Source: Gammaproteobacteria bacterium
GTDB taxonomy: Bacteria > Pseudomonadota > Gammaproteobacteria > Granulosicoccales > Granulosicoccaceae
Assembly (NCBI GenBank): GCA_002746645.1
Contig: PDPU01000028.1
Location: 89,906 to 153,905, forward strand
Reading direction: 5' to 3'
DNA: 64,000 nucleotides
Shown here: positions 40,882 through 50,869 of the stretch, in pieces
How positions within the stretch are numbered: position 1 is the stretch's first letter
How the letters are laid out: every line of letters starts with the position of its first letter
Program-made: the position numbers and the translations under genes
Notes under the pieces: model-generated
The model's database searches: none
What the model was told of the DNA's origin: nothing
What the model saw: the letters and a program-made list of their open reading frames with translations, nothing else

Positions 40882-41754
40882 ATGAATCGAGACATGCAAG
40901 GGAGAGAGTGTCTGCGGGGCACTGGCACCCTCCAGGCTGCGGCACGGCTTGCCGCCCTTGTGCTGACAAGCATTGCCCTCGTTGCCTGCGGCTCGTCAGG
41001 CAATCGGCATTCATGGATCGATGGCGAATCCAGCGCTCGCAGCAGCACCGTGGCCAGCGTCAACGGTCGCCCGATCTCGGCCACGCTCGTCGAGCGGGTA
41101 ACGCGCCAACTCGAAGAGTCCGGCAAGGACGATGACCGTACGCGCGTTGTCGACGAACTCGTCAACCTCGAACTCCTGGCGCAGCATGCGGAATGGATCG
41201 ATCTCGACAAGCAACCGAACATTGCCGCCAGCCTGCGACTGCAGCGCATGCAGACCCTCGCCAACGCCTATCTCGCCCACAAGAGCGAGGTGATCACCTT
41301 CAGCGAAGAGGATCTGATGGCCGAATACGAACGCCAGCGCGCCGCGACCGACAACGCCGAATACCGTGCCAGCCACATTCTGCTCGAGTCACGTGATGCA
41401 GCCGAAGCCGTGCGCCAGCGACTGGAGAACGGTGAAGACTTTGCCCAACTTGCCGCCAGCGAATCAACCGACCCAAGCAGTGTCAGCGGTGGTGATCTCG
41501 GCTGGTTCCGCGCCGGCAGCATGAATCCCGAGATCATCGAAGCCGTCAAGCCACTCGCACCCGGTGAGCGCGTCGACGACATCATCGAAACCGAATTCGG
41601 CTTTCACCTCGTTCTCCTGACCGACAAGCGCGACCGGCCATTGCCCGCCTTCGAGGAGGTTCGCGAACAACTGCGTGAATCCGCCCTGCGCAACGCACTC
41701 GCCGAGCACGTCGAGGCGCTGCGGGACAGAGCCAGCATCACCGTGGTTGACTGA
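40882..41754 (+). CDS. PpiC-type peptidyl-prolyl isomerase lipoprotein
   Basis: Periplasmic parvulin-type foldase of 290 aa. The ATG at 40882 is followed by a signal sequence with lipobox LVAC (about residue 36). A SurA-N-like helical domain (about 50-140) precedes the parvulin domain, with the hallmark YRASHILLESRDAAEAV, SVSGGDLGWFRAGSMNPE and IETEFGFHLVLL. It resembles EpsD-type isomerases, which sit in exopolysaccharide clusters, but none is here. It is divergent from yciO and convergent with metZ. Confidence 0.88.
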   Translation: MNRDMQGRECLRGTGTLQAAARLAALVLTSIALVACGSSGNRHSWIDGESSARSSTVASVNGRPISATLVERVTRQLEESGKDDDRTRVVDELVNLELLAQHAEWIDLDKQPNIAASLRLQRMQTLANAYLAHKSEVITFSEEDLMAEYERQRAATDNAEYRASHILLESRDAAEAVRQRLENGEDFAQLAASESTDPSSVSGGDLGWFRAGSMNPEIIEAVKPLAPGERVDDIIETEFGFHLVLLTDKRDRPLPAFEEVREQLRESALRNALAEHVEALRDRASITVVD

Positions 41755-41777
41755 GTTCCCCCGGTCGGCCGCACTCC

Positions 41778-41831
41778 GCGGATCGGCTGCACCCCCGGAA
41801 TCGGCTGAACTGCGCGGATCGGCTGCACTTG
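41778..41831. repeat. Three 18-bp imperfect repeats between convergent genes
   Basis: Copies of GCGGATCGGCTGCAC lie at 41778-41792 and 41814-41828, with a diverged middle copy (GGAATCGGCTGAAC) between them, giving an 18-bp period. They fill half of the 102-bp gap between the PpiC and metZ stops. No hairpin-plus-T-run terminator is visible there. Confidence 0.6.
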
Positions 41832-41856
41832 TACCAGGAACGCAAGCTGGCGTCAG

Positions 41857-43056
41857 TCAGCGGCCGACGGCGGCGAGTGCCTGCTCGAGATCGCGGCGGA
41901 TATCCTCACTGTCTTCGAGCCCTACCGAAAGGCGAATCAGCGATTCGCCGATGCCGGCGTGCTCGCGGTCCTCGGCGCTCATGCGTGCATGTGTGGTGCT
42001 GGCCGGATGAGTGATGGTGGTGCGAGTGTCACCGAGGTTGCCGGTGCGCGAGCAGATATTCACGGCGTCGATGCAGGCCCAGGCCGCGTCACGCCCGCCC
42101 TCGATCTCGAAGGTGAGGATCGCCCCCGCCATGCTCTGCTGGCGGCGGGCGATTTCAAAACCGGGGTGCGAAGCAAGCCCCGGATAGAACACCGAACGAA
42201 CCCGCAGGTGAGCATCGAGCCATTCGGCAAGCACCATCGCGCTCTCGCAATGCCGGCGCATGCGCAGCGGCAGCGTCTCGAGCCCCTTCACGAACACCCA
42301 GGCATTGAAGGGGCTCATTGCGGGCCCACCGCTGCGCATGAACGCGGTGATTTCCTCGATCACCGCCTTGCTGCCACACACGGCGCCACCGACCATGCGC
42401 CCCTGCCCATCGAGAAACTTGGTGGCCGAATGCAGCACCACGTCGGCACCATGCTCGAGAGGTTTCTGCAGGGCGGGCGTACAGAAGCAGTTGTCCACGG
42501 CCAACAGCGCATCGTTGGCATGGGCAAGGTCGGCAAAGGCGGCGATGTCGGCCACTTCGATAAGCGGGTTGGTGGGCGTTTCGAGCACGAGATAGCGCGT
42601 GCCCGGGGTCACCAGCGGCGCCCAGTCGTTGATGTCGAGCGAATCGGCCCAGACAACCTCGATACCGAAGCGCGGCAGATAGTTCCGGAACAGATTCACC
42701 GTGCTGCCGAACATGTTGCGGCTGGCTACGATGCGATCACCACTTTTCAGGGTGCCGAGAGTCAGCGCGAGATACGCAGCCATGCCCGAGGCCGTGGCGA
42801 TACAGGCCTCGCTGCCCTCGAGCGCGGCCAGTCGACGCTCGAAGTACTGCACCGTGGGGTTCGTGAAACGCGAGTAGATGAACCCGTCTTCCTCACCCGA
42901 GAATCGTGCCGCGGCCTCGGCGGCGGAATCGAAGACGAAACTCGAGGTGGCGTGGATCGGCTCGCCATGCTCACCCACATTCGAGCGTTCGAAGCCGGCA
43001 CGAATGGCAAGTGTGGCGTCGGCCAATGACGGGTCTGCCTGATTGTCTGGAAACAT
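41857..43056 (-). CDS. metZ: O-succinylhomoserine sulfhydrylase
   Basis: PLP enzyme of the gamma-family that makes homocysteine directly from O-succinylhomoserine and sulfide. It is 399 aa from ATG 43056. The PLP Lys is K213 in HSATKFLDGQGR; the phosphate-binding FIYSRFTNPTVQYFE and the ETPTNPLIEV segment are typical, and the C-terminal RLSVGLEDSEDIRRDL closes the fold. The MetZ assignment rather than MetB rests on the neighbourhood (cvpA-purF-metZ in Pseudomonas) and on overall likeness. Here three genes on the other strand separate it from purF. Confidence 0.9.
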   Translation of the reverse strand: MFPDNQADPSLADATLAIRAGFERSNVGEHGEPIHATSSFVFDSAAEAAARFSGEEDGFIYSRFTNPTVQYFERRLAALEGSEACIATASGMAAYLALTLGTLKSGDRIVASRNMFGSTVNLFRNYLPRFGIEVVWADSLDINDWAPLVTPGTRYLVLETPTNPLIEVADIAAFADLAHANDALLAVDNCFCTPALQKPLEHGADVVLHSATKFLDGQGRMVGGAVCGSKAVIEEITAFMRSGGPAMSPFNAWVFVKGLETLPLRMRRHCESAMVLAEWLDAHLRVRSVFYPGLASHPGFEIARRQQSMAGAILTFEIEGGRDAAWACIDAVNICSRTGNLGDTRTTITHPASTTHARMSAEDREHAGIGESLIRLSVGLEDSEDIRRDLEQALAAVGR

Positions 43057-43203
43057 GGTCTCTTGGTTCTTGTGGCTCGGTTGGGCTCGTGTCCGCCCGT
43101 GTTGGCTCGTGTGGATTCGCGTGCACCCGTGTCGAGCCGTTTCCGGGTTCGTATCCGCCGGTGCCGGCGCCGGCCGGTTGTCGGCGCCGACCAGCAGTTC
43201 CGT

Positions 43204-43209
43204 TATACT
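43204..43209 (+). promoter_or_regulatory. Probable -10 box (TATACT) of the TPR/L,D-transpeptidase pair
   Basis: TATACT on the plus strand, 30 bp upstream of the ATG at 43240. No recognisable -35 is found 16-18 bp further up, where a GC-rich GGCGCCGACC stretch lies. The same site reads TATAAC on the other strand and could serve metZ with a long leader. Confidence 0.4.
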
Positions 43210-43239
43210 GCCTTGCAGTGCATTTTGCACATCGAAGCA

Positions 43240-44115
43240 ATGACACTGATCCCGAATCGTTTCAAAGCCAGCATACCGCCCGGCACTTGCCACCCCCGCA
43301 CGGTTGCCCCCATCGCACTTGCAGCGGGTCTGGCGTCGGCGCTGATCACGGACCTGCTGTCGACTCCCGTCATGGCCGAAGCACCTGCCGCGACCGACTC
43401 GTTGCCCTCCCCTGATTCGGACGCACTGGATCCGCAGGTCTGCGACGAACAGATCGATGCCCAGGTGGCGCGGGCCGAGAACGCCACCGCCGACCTTGCC
43501 GACATCGAAAGACGGCTGCAGCATCTCGACGAGTTGTGCCCCGGACGCGCCGAGATCGCACACGACATCGCGGTGCTTGCCGCTCGACAGGGTCAGGAAC
43601 AGCAGGCGCTGGCAGCTTTCGAGCGGGCACTTTCCCTCTACCCCGAGGCATACCATACCTGGCAGCAGATGCGCGCTCTGCAGACGCATCGGGCCGACCG
43701 TTCGCTGGCGGCGGCGCTGTCGCTCGAGGCCACACCCGGGACACCGATGCTGGAGTTGCAGCAAGCCAACCGGGATCGCCGCCGAAATACTGCCGACACC
43801 ACCGGCCAGGCAGGCCAGTTCGACGGCAAGGATGCCGAACTGCAGATCGACTACGAACTCTACGCCTGGTGGCAGGAACGTCACGACAACGAATCAATTG
43901 CGCACTACTACGTTCCCGGCATGCCGACAGCGCTCCACGGACACGTCCTCGGCGCCTTCGACGGCAGCCTCGACTGGTCGCAACTCACGCGCCGCATCGA
44001 TGTTCTCGACGACACGGCAGTCGTACTCATCAGCGACCAGGACACCACCCGCGCGCTGTTGCTGATGCGCCCGGAGGGTGGCCGCTGGCTGATCGAACAC
44101 GAGCAACTCCTGTGA
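43240..44115 (+). CDS. Exported TPR-like protein
   Basis: A 291-aa protein. The ATG at 43240 opens a basic N-terminus and a hydrophobic stretch (TVAPIALAAGLASALITDLL) ending in VMAEA, a likely signal-peptidase site. A coiled region and TPR-like helices (AHDIAVLAARQGQEQQALAAFERALSLYPEAY, about 105-135) follow, then a C-terminal domain of mixed strands (GAFDGSLDWSQ, DTAVVLISDQDTTRALLLM). It overlaps the L,D-transpeptidase start by GTGA, so the two are co-translated and probably act together at the cell wall. The function is otherwise unknown. Confidence 0.75.
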   Translation: MTLIPNRFKASIPPGTCHPRTVAPIALAAGLASALITDLLSTPVMAEAPAATDSLPSPDSDALDPQVCDEQIDAQVARAENATADLADIERRLQHLDELCPGRAEIAHDIAVLAARQGQEQQALAAFERALSLYPEAYHTWQQMRALQTHRADRSLAAALSLEATPGTPMLELQQANRDRRRNTADTTGQAGQFDGKDAELQIDYELYAWWQERHDNESIAHYYVPGMPTALHGHVLGAFDGSLDWSQLTRRIDVLDDTAVVLISDQDTTRALLLMRPEGGRWLIEHEQLL

Positions 44116-45362
44116 GGTCCTTTTCTTCGGAAAAGTGCTGGCTGGTGCTGTTGCTGAGCCTGTGCGGTCTCTCGGCAGCCCACGCCCGACCGCACGAACC
44201 GCTCGCTCATGCGCGGGTGCTCGAGCGGCAACTCGATGTGGTACTCGAGCATCTCGATGACGGGCAGCACCGGGAGGCGAGCGCCATTCTTGCAGGCATG
44301 GCGCGGCGTTTTCCCGAGAGTCGCCTGACGCACTACCTTCGCGCCGAACTGCTGCGGCGCGAATTCGGGGGGCTCGCCGGCAACGACCTGGCCCAGCAGC
44401 AGACAGGCTTCGGTCTCCTGCTCGAAGCCCGCAGCCGCCTCGCTGCCCTGCGGGCTCGGCAGCAGCGTGAGCGGAGTGCCACCGAAAGACCGGGACTGCT
44501 GCCGGCAACGATCATACAGACGGGCAAGGCCGTCGACGAGATCGTGGTGGTCGACGTCGCCGGCAACACCCTCTATCGTGTCGACGATACCGGCGTGCTT
44601 GCCGAACACTATGTTTCCATCGGCATCAATGGCTTCGGCAAGCGCCGCGAAGGCGATGGCAAGACCCCACTCGGCATCTACGACATCCAGACCTTTCGCA
44701 GCGATGCCTCACTGCCACGTCTCTACGGCAGCGGCGCCCTGACGCTCGACTACCCCAACATCGTGGATCGCGAACAAGGCCGTGACGGTTCGGGCATCTG
44801 GCTGCACGGGGTACCGCACGGACAGTACAGCCGCGCACCACAGTCGAGTGAAGGCTGTGTGACCATGGCCAACCAGCATCTGTCCGATCTCGCGCGCACG
44901 GCCCGGCCGGGCACCGCAAGGGTGATTCTCGAGACTGTCCCCCGCTGGCACGACGCACACGAGCGTCAGCTCGAACAGCAACGGTTTCGCGAACAGTTCC
45001 GTCGCTACCAGGATGCCTGGCGGCAGGCCGACGAGACCACCCTGGCCGCCCTCTACAGAAACCCGGCGGATGTCGGTTCCACGCTTCGACAGTTCGGCGC
45101 GGCGGCGGGCGACGCAGCGAGTCTCAAGCGCGTGAGCCGCCCTGGCGCGGGCTTGCCGGGCACCGAGGGCTCGCTGATCGACAGGCTCATTGCCCTGCCT
45201 GCCGAAGACGTCACGATCCTCCGCTATCCGAACAGCGATCTCGTGCTCATGGAAGCACGAGTTGGCGCAGATCCTGCGAGCAGACTGGTCCTCTACTGGC
45301 AACGTGCCGACAGTGGCAACTGGCAGATCGCGCATGAAATCTGGATGGACAAGGGTATCTGA
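44112..45362 (+). CDS. L,D-transpeptidase (YkuD domain)
   Basis: Periplasmic enzyme that forms 3-3 peptidoglycan crosslinks or attaches proteins to peptidoglycan. It is 416 aa. The GTG start overlaps the previous stop; a signal peptide (CWLVLLLSLCGLSAAHA) follows. The YkuD domain (about 142-290) has the catalytic pair H232 in IWLHGVPHG and C249 in SEGCVTM. A C-terminal domain of about 120 residues (from about 300) ends in a strand-rich NTF2-like fold (DLVLMEARVGADPASRLVLYWQ). Partnered by translation with the TPR protein upstream. Confidence 0.9.
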   Translation: MRSFSSEKCWLVLLLSLCGLSAAHARPHEPLAHARVLERQLDVVLEHLDDGQHREASAILAGMARRFPESRLTHYLRAELLRREFGGLAGNDLAQQQTGFGLLLEARSRLAALRARQQRERSATERPGLLPATIIQTGKAVDEIVVVDVAGNTLYRVDDTGVLAEHYVSIGINGFGKRREGDGKTPLGIYDIQTFRSDASLPRLYGSGALTLDYPNIVDREQGRDGSGIWLHGVPHGQYSRAPQSSEGCVTMANQHLSDLARTARPGTARVILETVPRWHDAHERQLEQQRFREQFRRYQDAWRQADETTLAALYRNPADVGSTLRQFGAAAGDAASLKRVSRPGAGLPGTEGSLIDRLIALPAEDVTILRYPNSDLVLMEARVGADPASRLVLYWQRADSGNWQIAHEIWMDKGI

Positions 45363-45461
45363 ATCACCTTGCAGACCTAAAGTTTCGTGTGTGGTGGTCG
45401 CTGCAAGAGCCATGGCACCGCAATCCACCCTCACCCGCTGACAGGCAGTCGAGCCCGATTC

Positions 45462-46769
45462 ATGTTCGGAAAACTCTTCGGCAACAAGCGGGATACGAAT
45501 CCACGCGAACGCCGCCGCAAGGCGCCGCCGCAGAACCGTACCCAGCGCACGCGCAAGCATCGTGAAAAGATCGATGTGAAGGATCTGCGCGTCGGCATGT
45601 TCGTGGTCGAACTCGACAAGCCCTGGGAAGAATCCGGCTTCATGTTCCAGGGACTCGAGATCAAGAGCACGGCGGACATCCAGGCGATGCAGCGCGAATG
45701 CTCCTTCGTCTGGGTCGACTACGACGAGTTCTCGCTGCAGAAGGCCGCTCCCGTGAAAGGCACCGGTCTGCCCCCGGCCCCCGGCGCCGGCTCGATTCTC
45801 TCCGAAGGACTCAGCATCGAAGAGGAGTTCGATGCGGCCAGGGAGGTGCATGACCTCGCGAGTCAGACCATTTCGACGCTGTTCGAGGAAATCAGGCTCG
45901 GTGCCGAGATCGACGGCGGCAAGGTCAAGCAGGCCGTCAATGGCTGTGTCGACAGCATCCTCCGCAACCCCGACGCCTCGGTGTGGCTGACCCGCATCCA
46001 GGCCAAGCACGAAGCCACGGCACAGCACTCGCTGAACGTCTCGGCGCTCAGCATCGTCATGGGCAAGGCCATGAACATGTCGATGCGCGAGATGGAAGAC
46101 CTCGGTGTCTGCGGCATGCTGCACGATGTCGGCAAGACCAGCGTTTCGAGCGAAGTCATCGAGAAGGCCGGCCCCCTCACCAAGGAGGAAATGGCCGAGA
46201 TGCAGAAGCATACGCGCTACGGGCGCGATATCCTGCTCTCGACCCGATCAGTGATGTCAGGAGCTGCCGACGTTGCTCATTCGCACCACGAGCGCCCCGA
46301 CGGACGCGGCTACCCGAGACGACTCTCGGGCGACAAGATACCGCTCTACGCACAGATCGTGGCCATCGCCGAGGCCTACGACACGATGATCACGCGTCAG
46401 ACCTACCGTGATGCCTTTGCCCCTTCAGATGCGCTTCAGGAACTGTACGCGCAGCGCGGCAAGCAGTTCGACGAAGATCTGGTGATCACCTTCATCGATG
46501 CCGTCGGCATCTTTCCCCCGGGCAGCATCGTCGAGATGACCAACGCCGAGGTCGGTATCGTGCTCTCGAACACGCGTGACAAGCTGCGCCCGCGGGTGAT
46601 CCTGATTCTCGACGGGCTGCACGAACCGATGCCGCAGCGCGTGGTGGATCTCTCGCAGATGGAAACCGACAACCAGGGCAACATCTATCAGATCAAGCTG
46701 ACCCACCGTGACGGATCCTACGGCATCGACGTGGCCGATTTCCGGAACGCCGGTCTGCGTATCGGCTGA
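45462..46769 (+). CDS. HD-GYP domain phosphodiesterase
   Basis: Predicted cyclic-di-GMP phosphodiesterase of 435 aa. It has an N-terminal DUF3391-type domain (IDVKDLRVGMFVVELDKPW, about 37-55) and then the HD-GYP domain: HSLNVSALS, HDVGK at 221-225, EMQKHTRYG, HHERPDGRGYP at 275-285, and EAYDTMITRQTYRDA. All HD-GYP signature residues are present, so the enzyme should be active. The basic N-terminus (NPRERRRKAPPQNRTQRTRK) is unusual. It lies 99 bp after the L,D-transpeptidase gene; its ATG has no strong ribosome site. Confidence 0.92.
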   Translation: MFGKLFGNKRDTNPRERRRKAPPQNRTQRTRKHREKIDVKDLRVGMFVVELDKPWEESGFMFQGLEIKSTADIQAMQRECSFVWVDYDEFSLQKAAPVKGTGLPPAPGAGSILSEGLSIEEEFDAAREVHDLASQTISTLFEEIRLGAEIDGGKVKQAVNGCVDSILRNPDASVWLTRIQAKHEATAQHSLNVSALSIVMGKAMNMSMREMEDLGVCGMLHDVGKTSVSSEVIEKAGPLTKEEMAEMQKHTRYGRDILLSTRSVMSGAADVAHSHHERPDGRGYPRRLSGDKIPLYAQIVAIAEAYDTMITRQTYRDAFAPSDALQELYAQRGKQFDEDLVITFIDAVGIFPPGSIVEMTNAEVGIVLSNTRDKLRPRVILILDGLHEPMPQRVVDLSQMETDNQGNIYQIKLTHRDGSYGIDVADFRNAGLRIG

Positions 46770-46839
46770 GTCAACCGCAGCAACCTTCTCCCCTCTTCAG
46801 CGACTGTGCCCGACTACGGGGAAATCGTGGTGCCTGCGG

Positions 46840-48339
46840 TTACAGGGGCATCAGATCGTTCGCGCCACGGCTCACCTTCTTCGCCTGGTCGGAGCGACGA
46901 ATCTCGAGGCTCTGCAGGTAGTCACTGTCGATATCCCCCGTGACGTAGTCACCATCGAAACAACTCGCCTCGAAGCCATCAACGAGGTCGCGAGAGTGCC
47001 TGACCGCCGCTTCGAGATCATCGAGCGACTGGTAGATGAGCCAGTCGGCACCGATGAGTGCCTCGATATCGTCGGTTTCGCGGTCATGGGCAATCAGTTC
47101 GTTGGCAGCCGGCATGTCAATGCCGTAGACATTCGGGAACCGCACCGGTGGCGCTGCCGAGGCCATGTAGACGCGCGCGGCACCGGCATCGCGCGCCATC
47201 TCCACGATCTGCCGCGAGGTCGTTCCCCGCACGATCGAATCGTCGACGAGCAGCACGTTCTTGCCCTTGAACTCGAGTTCGATGGGGCTGAGTTTCTGGC
47301 GTACCGACTTCGCCCGCTGCTGCTGCCCGGGCATGATGAAGGTGCGCCCGATGTAGCGGTTCTTGATGAAGCCCTCCCGGTACTTCACGCCGAGCAGCGT
47401 GGCCACTTCGAGCGCCGCCGTGCGGCTGGTATCGGGAATCGGAATGACCACGTCGATGTCATGATCGGGACGTTCGCTGACGATCTTTCGTGCCAGCACC
47501 TCACCCATCCTGAGCCTTGCCTTGTAGACCGAAATGTTGTCGATGATGCTGTCGGGACGCGCAAGATAGACGAACTCGAACAGACAGGGCGAGTGCTGTG
47601 TCTGCTGAGCACACTGACGGGTGTGCAGACGCCCTTCGGCATCGATCAGCACGGCTTCACCCGGCTCCACGTCGCGCATCAGCGTGAAATCGAGACCCTG
47701 CAGGGCAACGCTTTCGGAGGCCACTGCGTACTCGGTACCGGCATCGGTTTCGCGCCGTCCGATCACCAGCGGGCGGATGCCGAGCGGGTCGCGAAAGGCA
47801 AACACGGCACGCCCGACGATCATGCCGGCCACCGCATAGGCGCCACGGCAACGCCGATGCACGGCAGCCACGGTGTGAAAGAAGCGATCGGCATCGAGGT
47901 GCATGCTCGGCCCCTGCTGATGCAGTTCGTGGGCGAAGACATTGAGCAGCACCTCACTGTCGGACTGCGTGTTGATGTGGCGGAGGTCCGATTCGAAGAG
48001 CTCCCGCTTGAGTGCTTCGGCATTGGTGAGGTTGCCGTTGTGGCCGAGGACGATACCGTAGGGCGAGTTGACGTAGAAGGGCTGCGCCTCGGCGTGCCCC
48101 TCGGCCCCGGCCGTCGGGTAACGCACGTGACCGATGCCCATGTTGCCCCTGAGCTGCATCATGTCGAGTTCACGAAACACGTCGCGCACAAGGCCCTTGT
48201 CGCGCCGCAGCACGAGATGCCCCTTGTCGCTCGTGGCGATGCCGGCAGCGTCCTGCCCGCGATGCTGAAGCAGGGTCAGTCCATCGTAGAGACGCTTCCC
48301 CACGGGTTCCAGTCCGGCAATACCGATGATTCCGCACAT
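46840..48339 (-). CDS. purF: Amidophosphoribosyltransferase
   Basis: First committed step of purine synthesis: PRPP and glutamine to phosphoribosylamine. It is 499 aa from the ATG that places Cys2 at the N-terminus (MCGIIGIAG), the glutamine-hydrolysing nucleophile after Met removal. The GATase domain is followed by the phosphoribosyltransferase domain with the PRPP loop [18 protein letters not shown]. It lies 14 bp downstream of cvpA, as in E. coli and Pseudomonas. Confidence 0.97.
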   Translation of the reverse strand: MCGIIGIAGLEPVGKRLYDGLTLLQHRGQDAAGIATSDKGHLVLRRDKGLVRDVFRELDMMQLRGNMGIGHVRYPTAGAEGHAEAQPFYVNSPYGIVLGHNGNLTNAEALKRELFESDLRHINTQSDSEVLLNVFAHELHQQGPSMHLDADRFFHTVAAVHRRCRGAYAVAGMIVGRAVFAFRDPLGIRPLVIGRRETDAGTEYAVASESVALQGLDFTLMRDVEPGEAVLIDAEGRLHTRQCAQQTQHSPCLFEFVYLARPDSIIDNISVYKARLRMGEVLARKIVSERPDHDIDVVIPIPDTSRTAALEVATLLGVKYREGFIKNRYIGRTFIMPGQQQRAKSVRQKLSPIELEFKGKNVLLVDDSIVRGTTSRQIVEMARDAGAARVYMASAAPPVRFPNVYGIDMPAANELIAHDRETDDIEALIGADWLIYQSLDDLEAAVRHSRDLVDGFEASCFDGDYVTGDIDSDYLQSLEIRRSDQAKKVSRGANDLMPL

Positions 48340-48353
48340 GCGTCGGCTTCTCC

Positions 48354-48851
48354 TCAGATACTGAAATGGGTAGCGAGATGCTCGGGCAGTCGCTTGTGTA
48401 TCTCGCGCGCCGCGAGATCGAAATACGGCAGCAGACGCGAAGACTGCCACCAGGGTTCGAGACGCATTTCGGGCTGCAGATGACCGAGCAGCACCAGCAA
48501 CGACACCAGCACGAGCCCACGCACCAAGCCGAATAGAAAACCGAGTATGCGGTCGATCATCGAGCGCACGCGACCGGCAAAGAGCTGGCGCAGCACCCAG
48601 CCGAAGGCGATACCGACAAGAAAGGTGCCGCCAAAGAGCGCCAGAGCACTGACCGTCAGGCGCGCGCCGGGAGAACCGAACACCGTTTCGGGTACGAGCG
48701 AGGCAAGGCGCGAGCTGAAGGCAAACATCATCGCGAAGGACGCGACCCAGACGACGAGCGACAACAGCTCCCGAATCAGCCCGCGAAGAGCACCGATCAG
48801 GCCCGAAAGGGCAATGATCGCCAGAATGGCAACATCAATGACGGAGAGCAT
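48354..48851 (-). CDS. cvpA: Colicin V production protein CvpA
   Basis: A 165-aa inner membrane protein of the CvpA family with four membrane helices (about 5-24, 30-50, 65-90, 105-125), preceding purF as in most proteobacteria. Its role is in envelope homeostasis and colicin V export in E. coli; the mechanism is unknown. It has family motifs [20 protein letters not shown] and [18 protein letters not shown]. The start ATG follows GGAG-like sequence (ACGGAGAGC region on the minus strand) weakly; the frame is open 22 codons upstream. Confidence 0.92.
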   Translation of the reverse strand: MLSVIDVAILAIIALSGLIGALRGLIRELLSLVVWVASFAMMFAFSSRLASLVPETVFGSPGARLTVSALALFGGTFLVGIAFGWVLRQLFAGRVRSMIDRILGFLFGLVRGLVLVSLLVLLGHLQPEMRLEPWWQSSRLLPYFDLAAREIHKRLPEHLATHFSI

Positions 48852-49013
48852 GTGGTGGGGCCTGGAGCCTGGCTGGCATGATGCGGATTCTAGCAGGGCT
48901 GCAAATCGTCGCGACATGACGCGACGAACCTGCGGTTGCCATCGTGTGAGGTAACGCGGCGCAGTTCAAGAAACACTGCGGGACACACTGCGGGACACAC
49001 TGCGGGAAGCATC

Positions 49014-49532
49014 TCAGGGATAATTCCGGACCACGACGTCGCGGCCGAGAAGCGCCGCGACTGCCTCGCGCGTCTCTTCGGCCCGCTCGCGGCTGACCAT
49101 CGGCCCAACCTCCACGCGCTGCTGCTCGGTACCGTCGACAGCGACCGTCAGGATGAAGCTCGGGTAGCCCTCGCCGCGCAGGCGATCACGCACCGCACGC
49201 GCGCTTGCAACATCGCTGAAACTGCCAGCCTGCACCACCCAGACCTGCATGGTGTCCGAGGGCGACGGCGGTGTATCGACGATCTCCGGCAAGGGATCAC
49301 GACCTGCGGCGTCGACCGGCTTCATTTCGGGACTGGTATCGGCTTCCATACTGCCATCGGCCCGACGCACACGGGGCGGTTCCTCGCGAAGCTGTTCGAC
49401 GCGGCGAAACTTGCTCTCGCTACCCCTGCCATCAAGCAGCAGCGGCAGGACGATCACGGCCAGCGCGATCAGCACCGCCGTCCCCCAGAGCCGCTGACGC
49501 TGACGTTCGGCCGGATCCGGCTCGCGGCTCAC
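49014..49532 (-). CDS. SPOR-domain protein (DedD-like)
   Basis: Cell-division or envelope protein of 172 aa: a short cytoplasmic N-terminus, one membrane helix (LWGTAVLIALAVIVLPLLL, about 14-32), a flexible linker and a C-terminal SPOR domain (WVVQAGSFSDVASARAVRDRLRGEGYPSFI, about 95-165) that binds denuded peptidoglycan at the septum. In position it corresponds to DedD, between folC and cvpA-purF. Its start overlaps the folC stop by 4 nt. Confidence 0.9.
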   Translation of the reverse strand: MSREPDPAERQRQRLWGTAVLIALAVIVLPLLLDGRGSESKFRRVEQLREEPPRVRRADGSMEADTSPEMKPVDAAGRDPLPEIVDTPPSPSDTMQVWVVQAGSFSDVASARAVRDRLRGEGYPSFILTVAVDGTEQQRVEVGPMVSRERAEETREAVAALLGRDVVVRNYP

Positions 49533-50869
49533 TCGTCGACCTCACGGACGGCGTCCGGGTCCGGAGCTGTCGTTCTCGCCGTCGCAGGTGCTTCGGTTCG
49601 TACTTTGGCCTGTGTCCCGGCCTGCATGTCGAACAGTGGTTCGGCAAGCGCCGCGAGGGCATGAAAGGAACCGCAGACGAGTATCGGCAACGCACTTGCA
49701 CGCGCATGCTCGAGTGCAGCCGTCAACGCCAGCTCGGCCGTGTCGTGAGCGACAACCATCGCACTGCCGGCATGCCTGCGCACCGTGGTTTCCAGCTCGG
49801 ACAGTGCCACGGCACGCTCGGAATCTTCGATCGCGAACAGGTGCCAGTCGGTGGCGATGGCCGCGAGGGCTGCGACCACCGCCGCGATGTCCTTGTCGGC
49901 AAGCGAGGAGTAGAGAATCACCGCCTTGCCGCCCAACGCCGCGCGCCAGACATCGACCACGGCCGAGGCTGCGGCGGGGTTGTGGGCAACATCGAGAATC
50001 ACCTCGACACCCGCCACTTCACGACGTTCGAAGCGCCCCGGCACGACGGCACATTGCAGGCCCCTGTTCAGGGCATCTGCGGCCACCGGCAGGCGCGCCT
50101 GAAGTGCCGCCACGGCAGCCCGCGCACAGGCCGCATTGCGCCGCTGATGGGGCCCGGGCAGCAACAGCGATTCGTCGTCGCCGTCACGCGGTTTCACGAA
50201 GCGGATGTCGATGCCACGCTCGCGGGCGAAGGGTTCGAGCGAGGTCGGTGGTGTTGCCTCCCCGACTATCAGGGGCCTGCCGCGCCGACCAATACCGGCC
50301 TTTTCGGTCGCGATGACCGCAAGGTCGTTGCCGAGCCAGTCCTGGTGATCGAGCGCGATGCTCGCCAGCACGGCCACATCGGCATCCCAGAGATTGGTGG
50401 CGTCGAGTCGCCCGCCCAGACCGACCTCGAGAATGACGACATCACAGTTGGCGTCGATGAACAGCGCCATGGCGGCAAGCGTGGTGTATTCGAAATAGGT
50501 GAGGCTGACCTCGCGCGCGGCTTCGATGGCCTCGAAACCGGCCACGATGCGAGCTGCCGGCAACCACTCGCCGTCTACCCGGATGCGCTCGCGGAAATCG
50601 CTGATGTGCGGCGAGGTGTAGGCACCGGTGCGGTAGCCTGCCAGACGGTAGACCGATTCGAGCATGGCCACGATCGAGCCCTTGCCATTGGTACCGGCAA
50701 CGGTGATCAGAGGCATCGGCAGGGTGCACAGGCCAAGCTGCCCGGCAACCTGCCCGATACGATCGAGCCCGAGTTCGATGCTGCGTGGGTGCAACGCCTC
50801 GATGCGCGTGAGCCACTCATCGAGGCTGAGTTCCTGCGAGCCTGCGGCCTCAGTCGTTACGGCGGCCAT
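49529..50869 (-). CDS. folC: Folylpolyglutamate/dihydrofolate synthase
   Basis: Bifunctional Mur-ligase-family enzyme: adds glutamate to dihydropteroate and to folates. It is 446 aa. The P-loop is [19 protein letters not shown] (about 53-71), then the [13 protein letters not shown] loop, [27 protein letters not shown], and the C-terminal Mur-ligase domain [15 protein letters not shown]. Its start overlaps the accD 3' end by 20 bp. The order accD-folC-SPOR is conserved. Confidence 0.95.
   Translation of the reverse strand: MAAVTTEAAGSQELSLDEWLTRIEALHPRSIELGLDRIGQVAGQLGLCTLPMPLITVAGTNGKGSIVAMLESVYRLAGYRTGAYTSPHISDFRERIRVDGEWLPAARIVAGFEAIEAAREVSLTYFEYTTLAAMALFIDANCDVVILEVGLGGRLDATNLWDADVAVLASIALDHQDWLGNDLAVIATEKAGIGRRGRPLIVGEATPPTSLEPFARERGIDIRFVKPRDGDDESLLLPGPHQRRNAACARAAVAALQARLPVAADALNRGLQCAVVPGRFERREVAGVEVILDVAHNPAAASAVVDVWRAALGGKAVILYSSLADKDIAAVVAALAAIATDWHLFAIEDSERAVALSELETTVRRHAGSAMVVAHDTAELALTAALEHARASALPILVCGSFHALAALAEPLFDMQAGTQAKVRTEAPATARTTAPDPDAVREVDE

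Noticed and set aside
46708..48483. A 591-codon plus-strand frame antisense to purF
   Set aside because: Shadow frame with composition typical of antisense high-GC coding DNA; purF is unambiguous.
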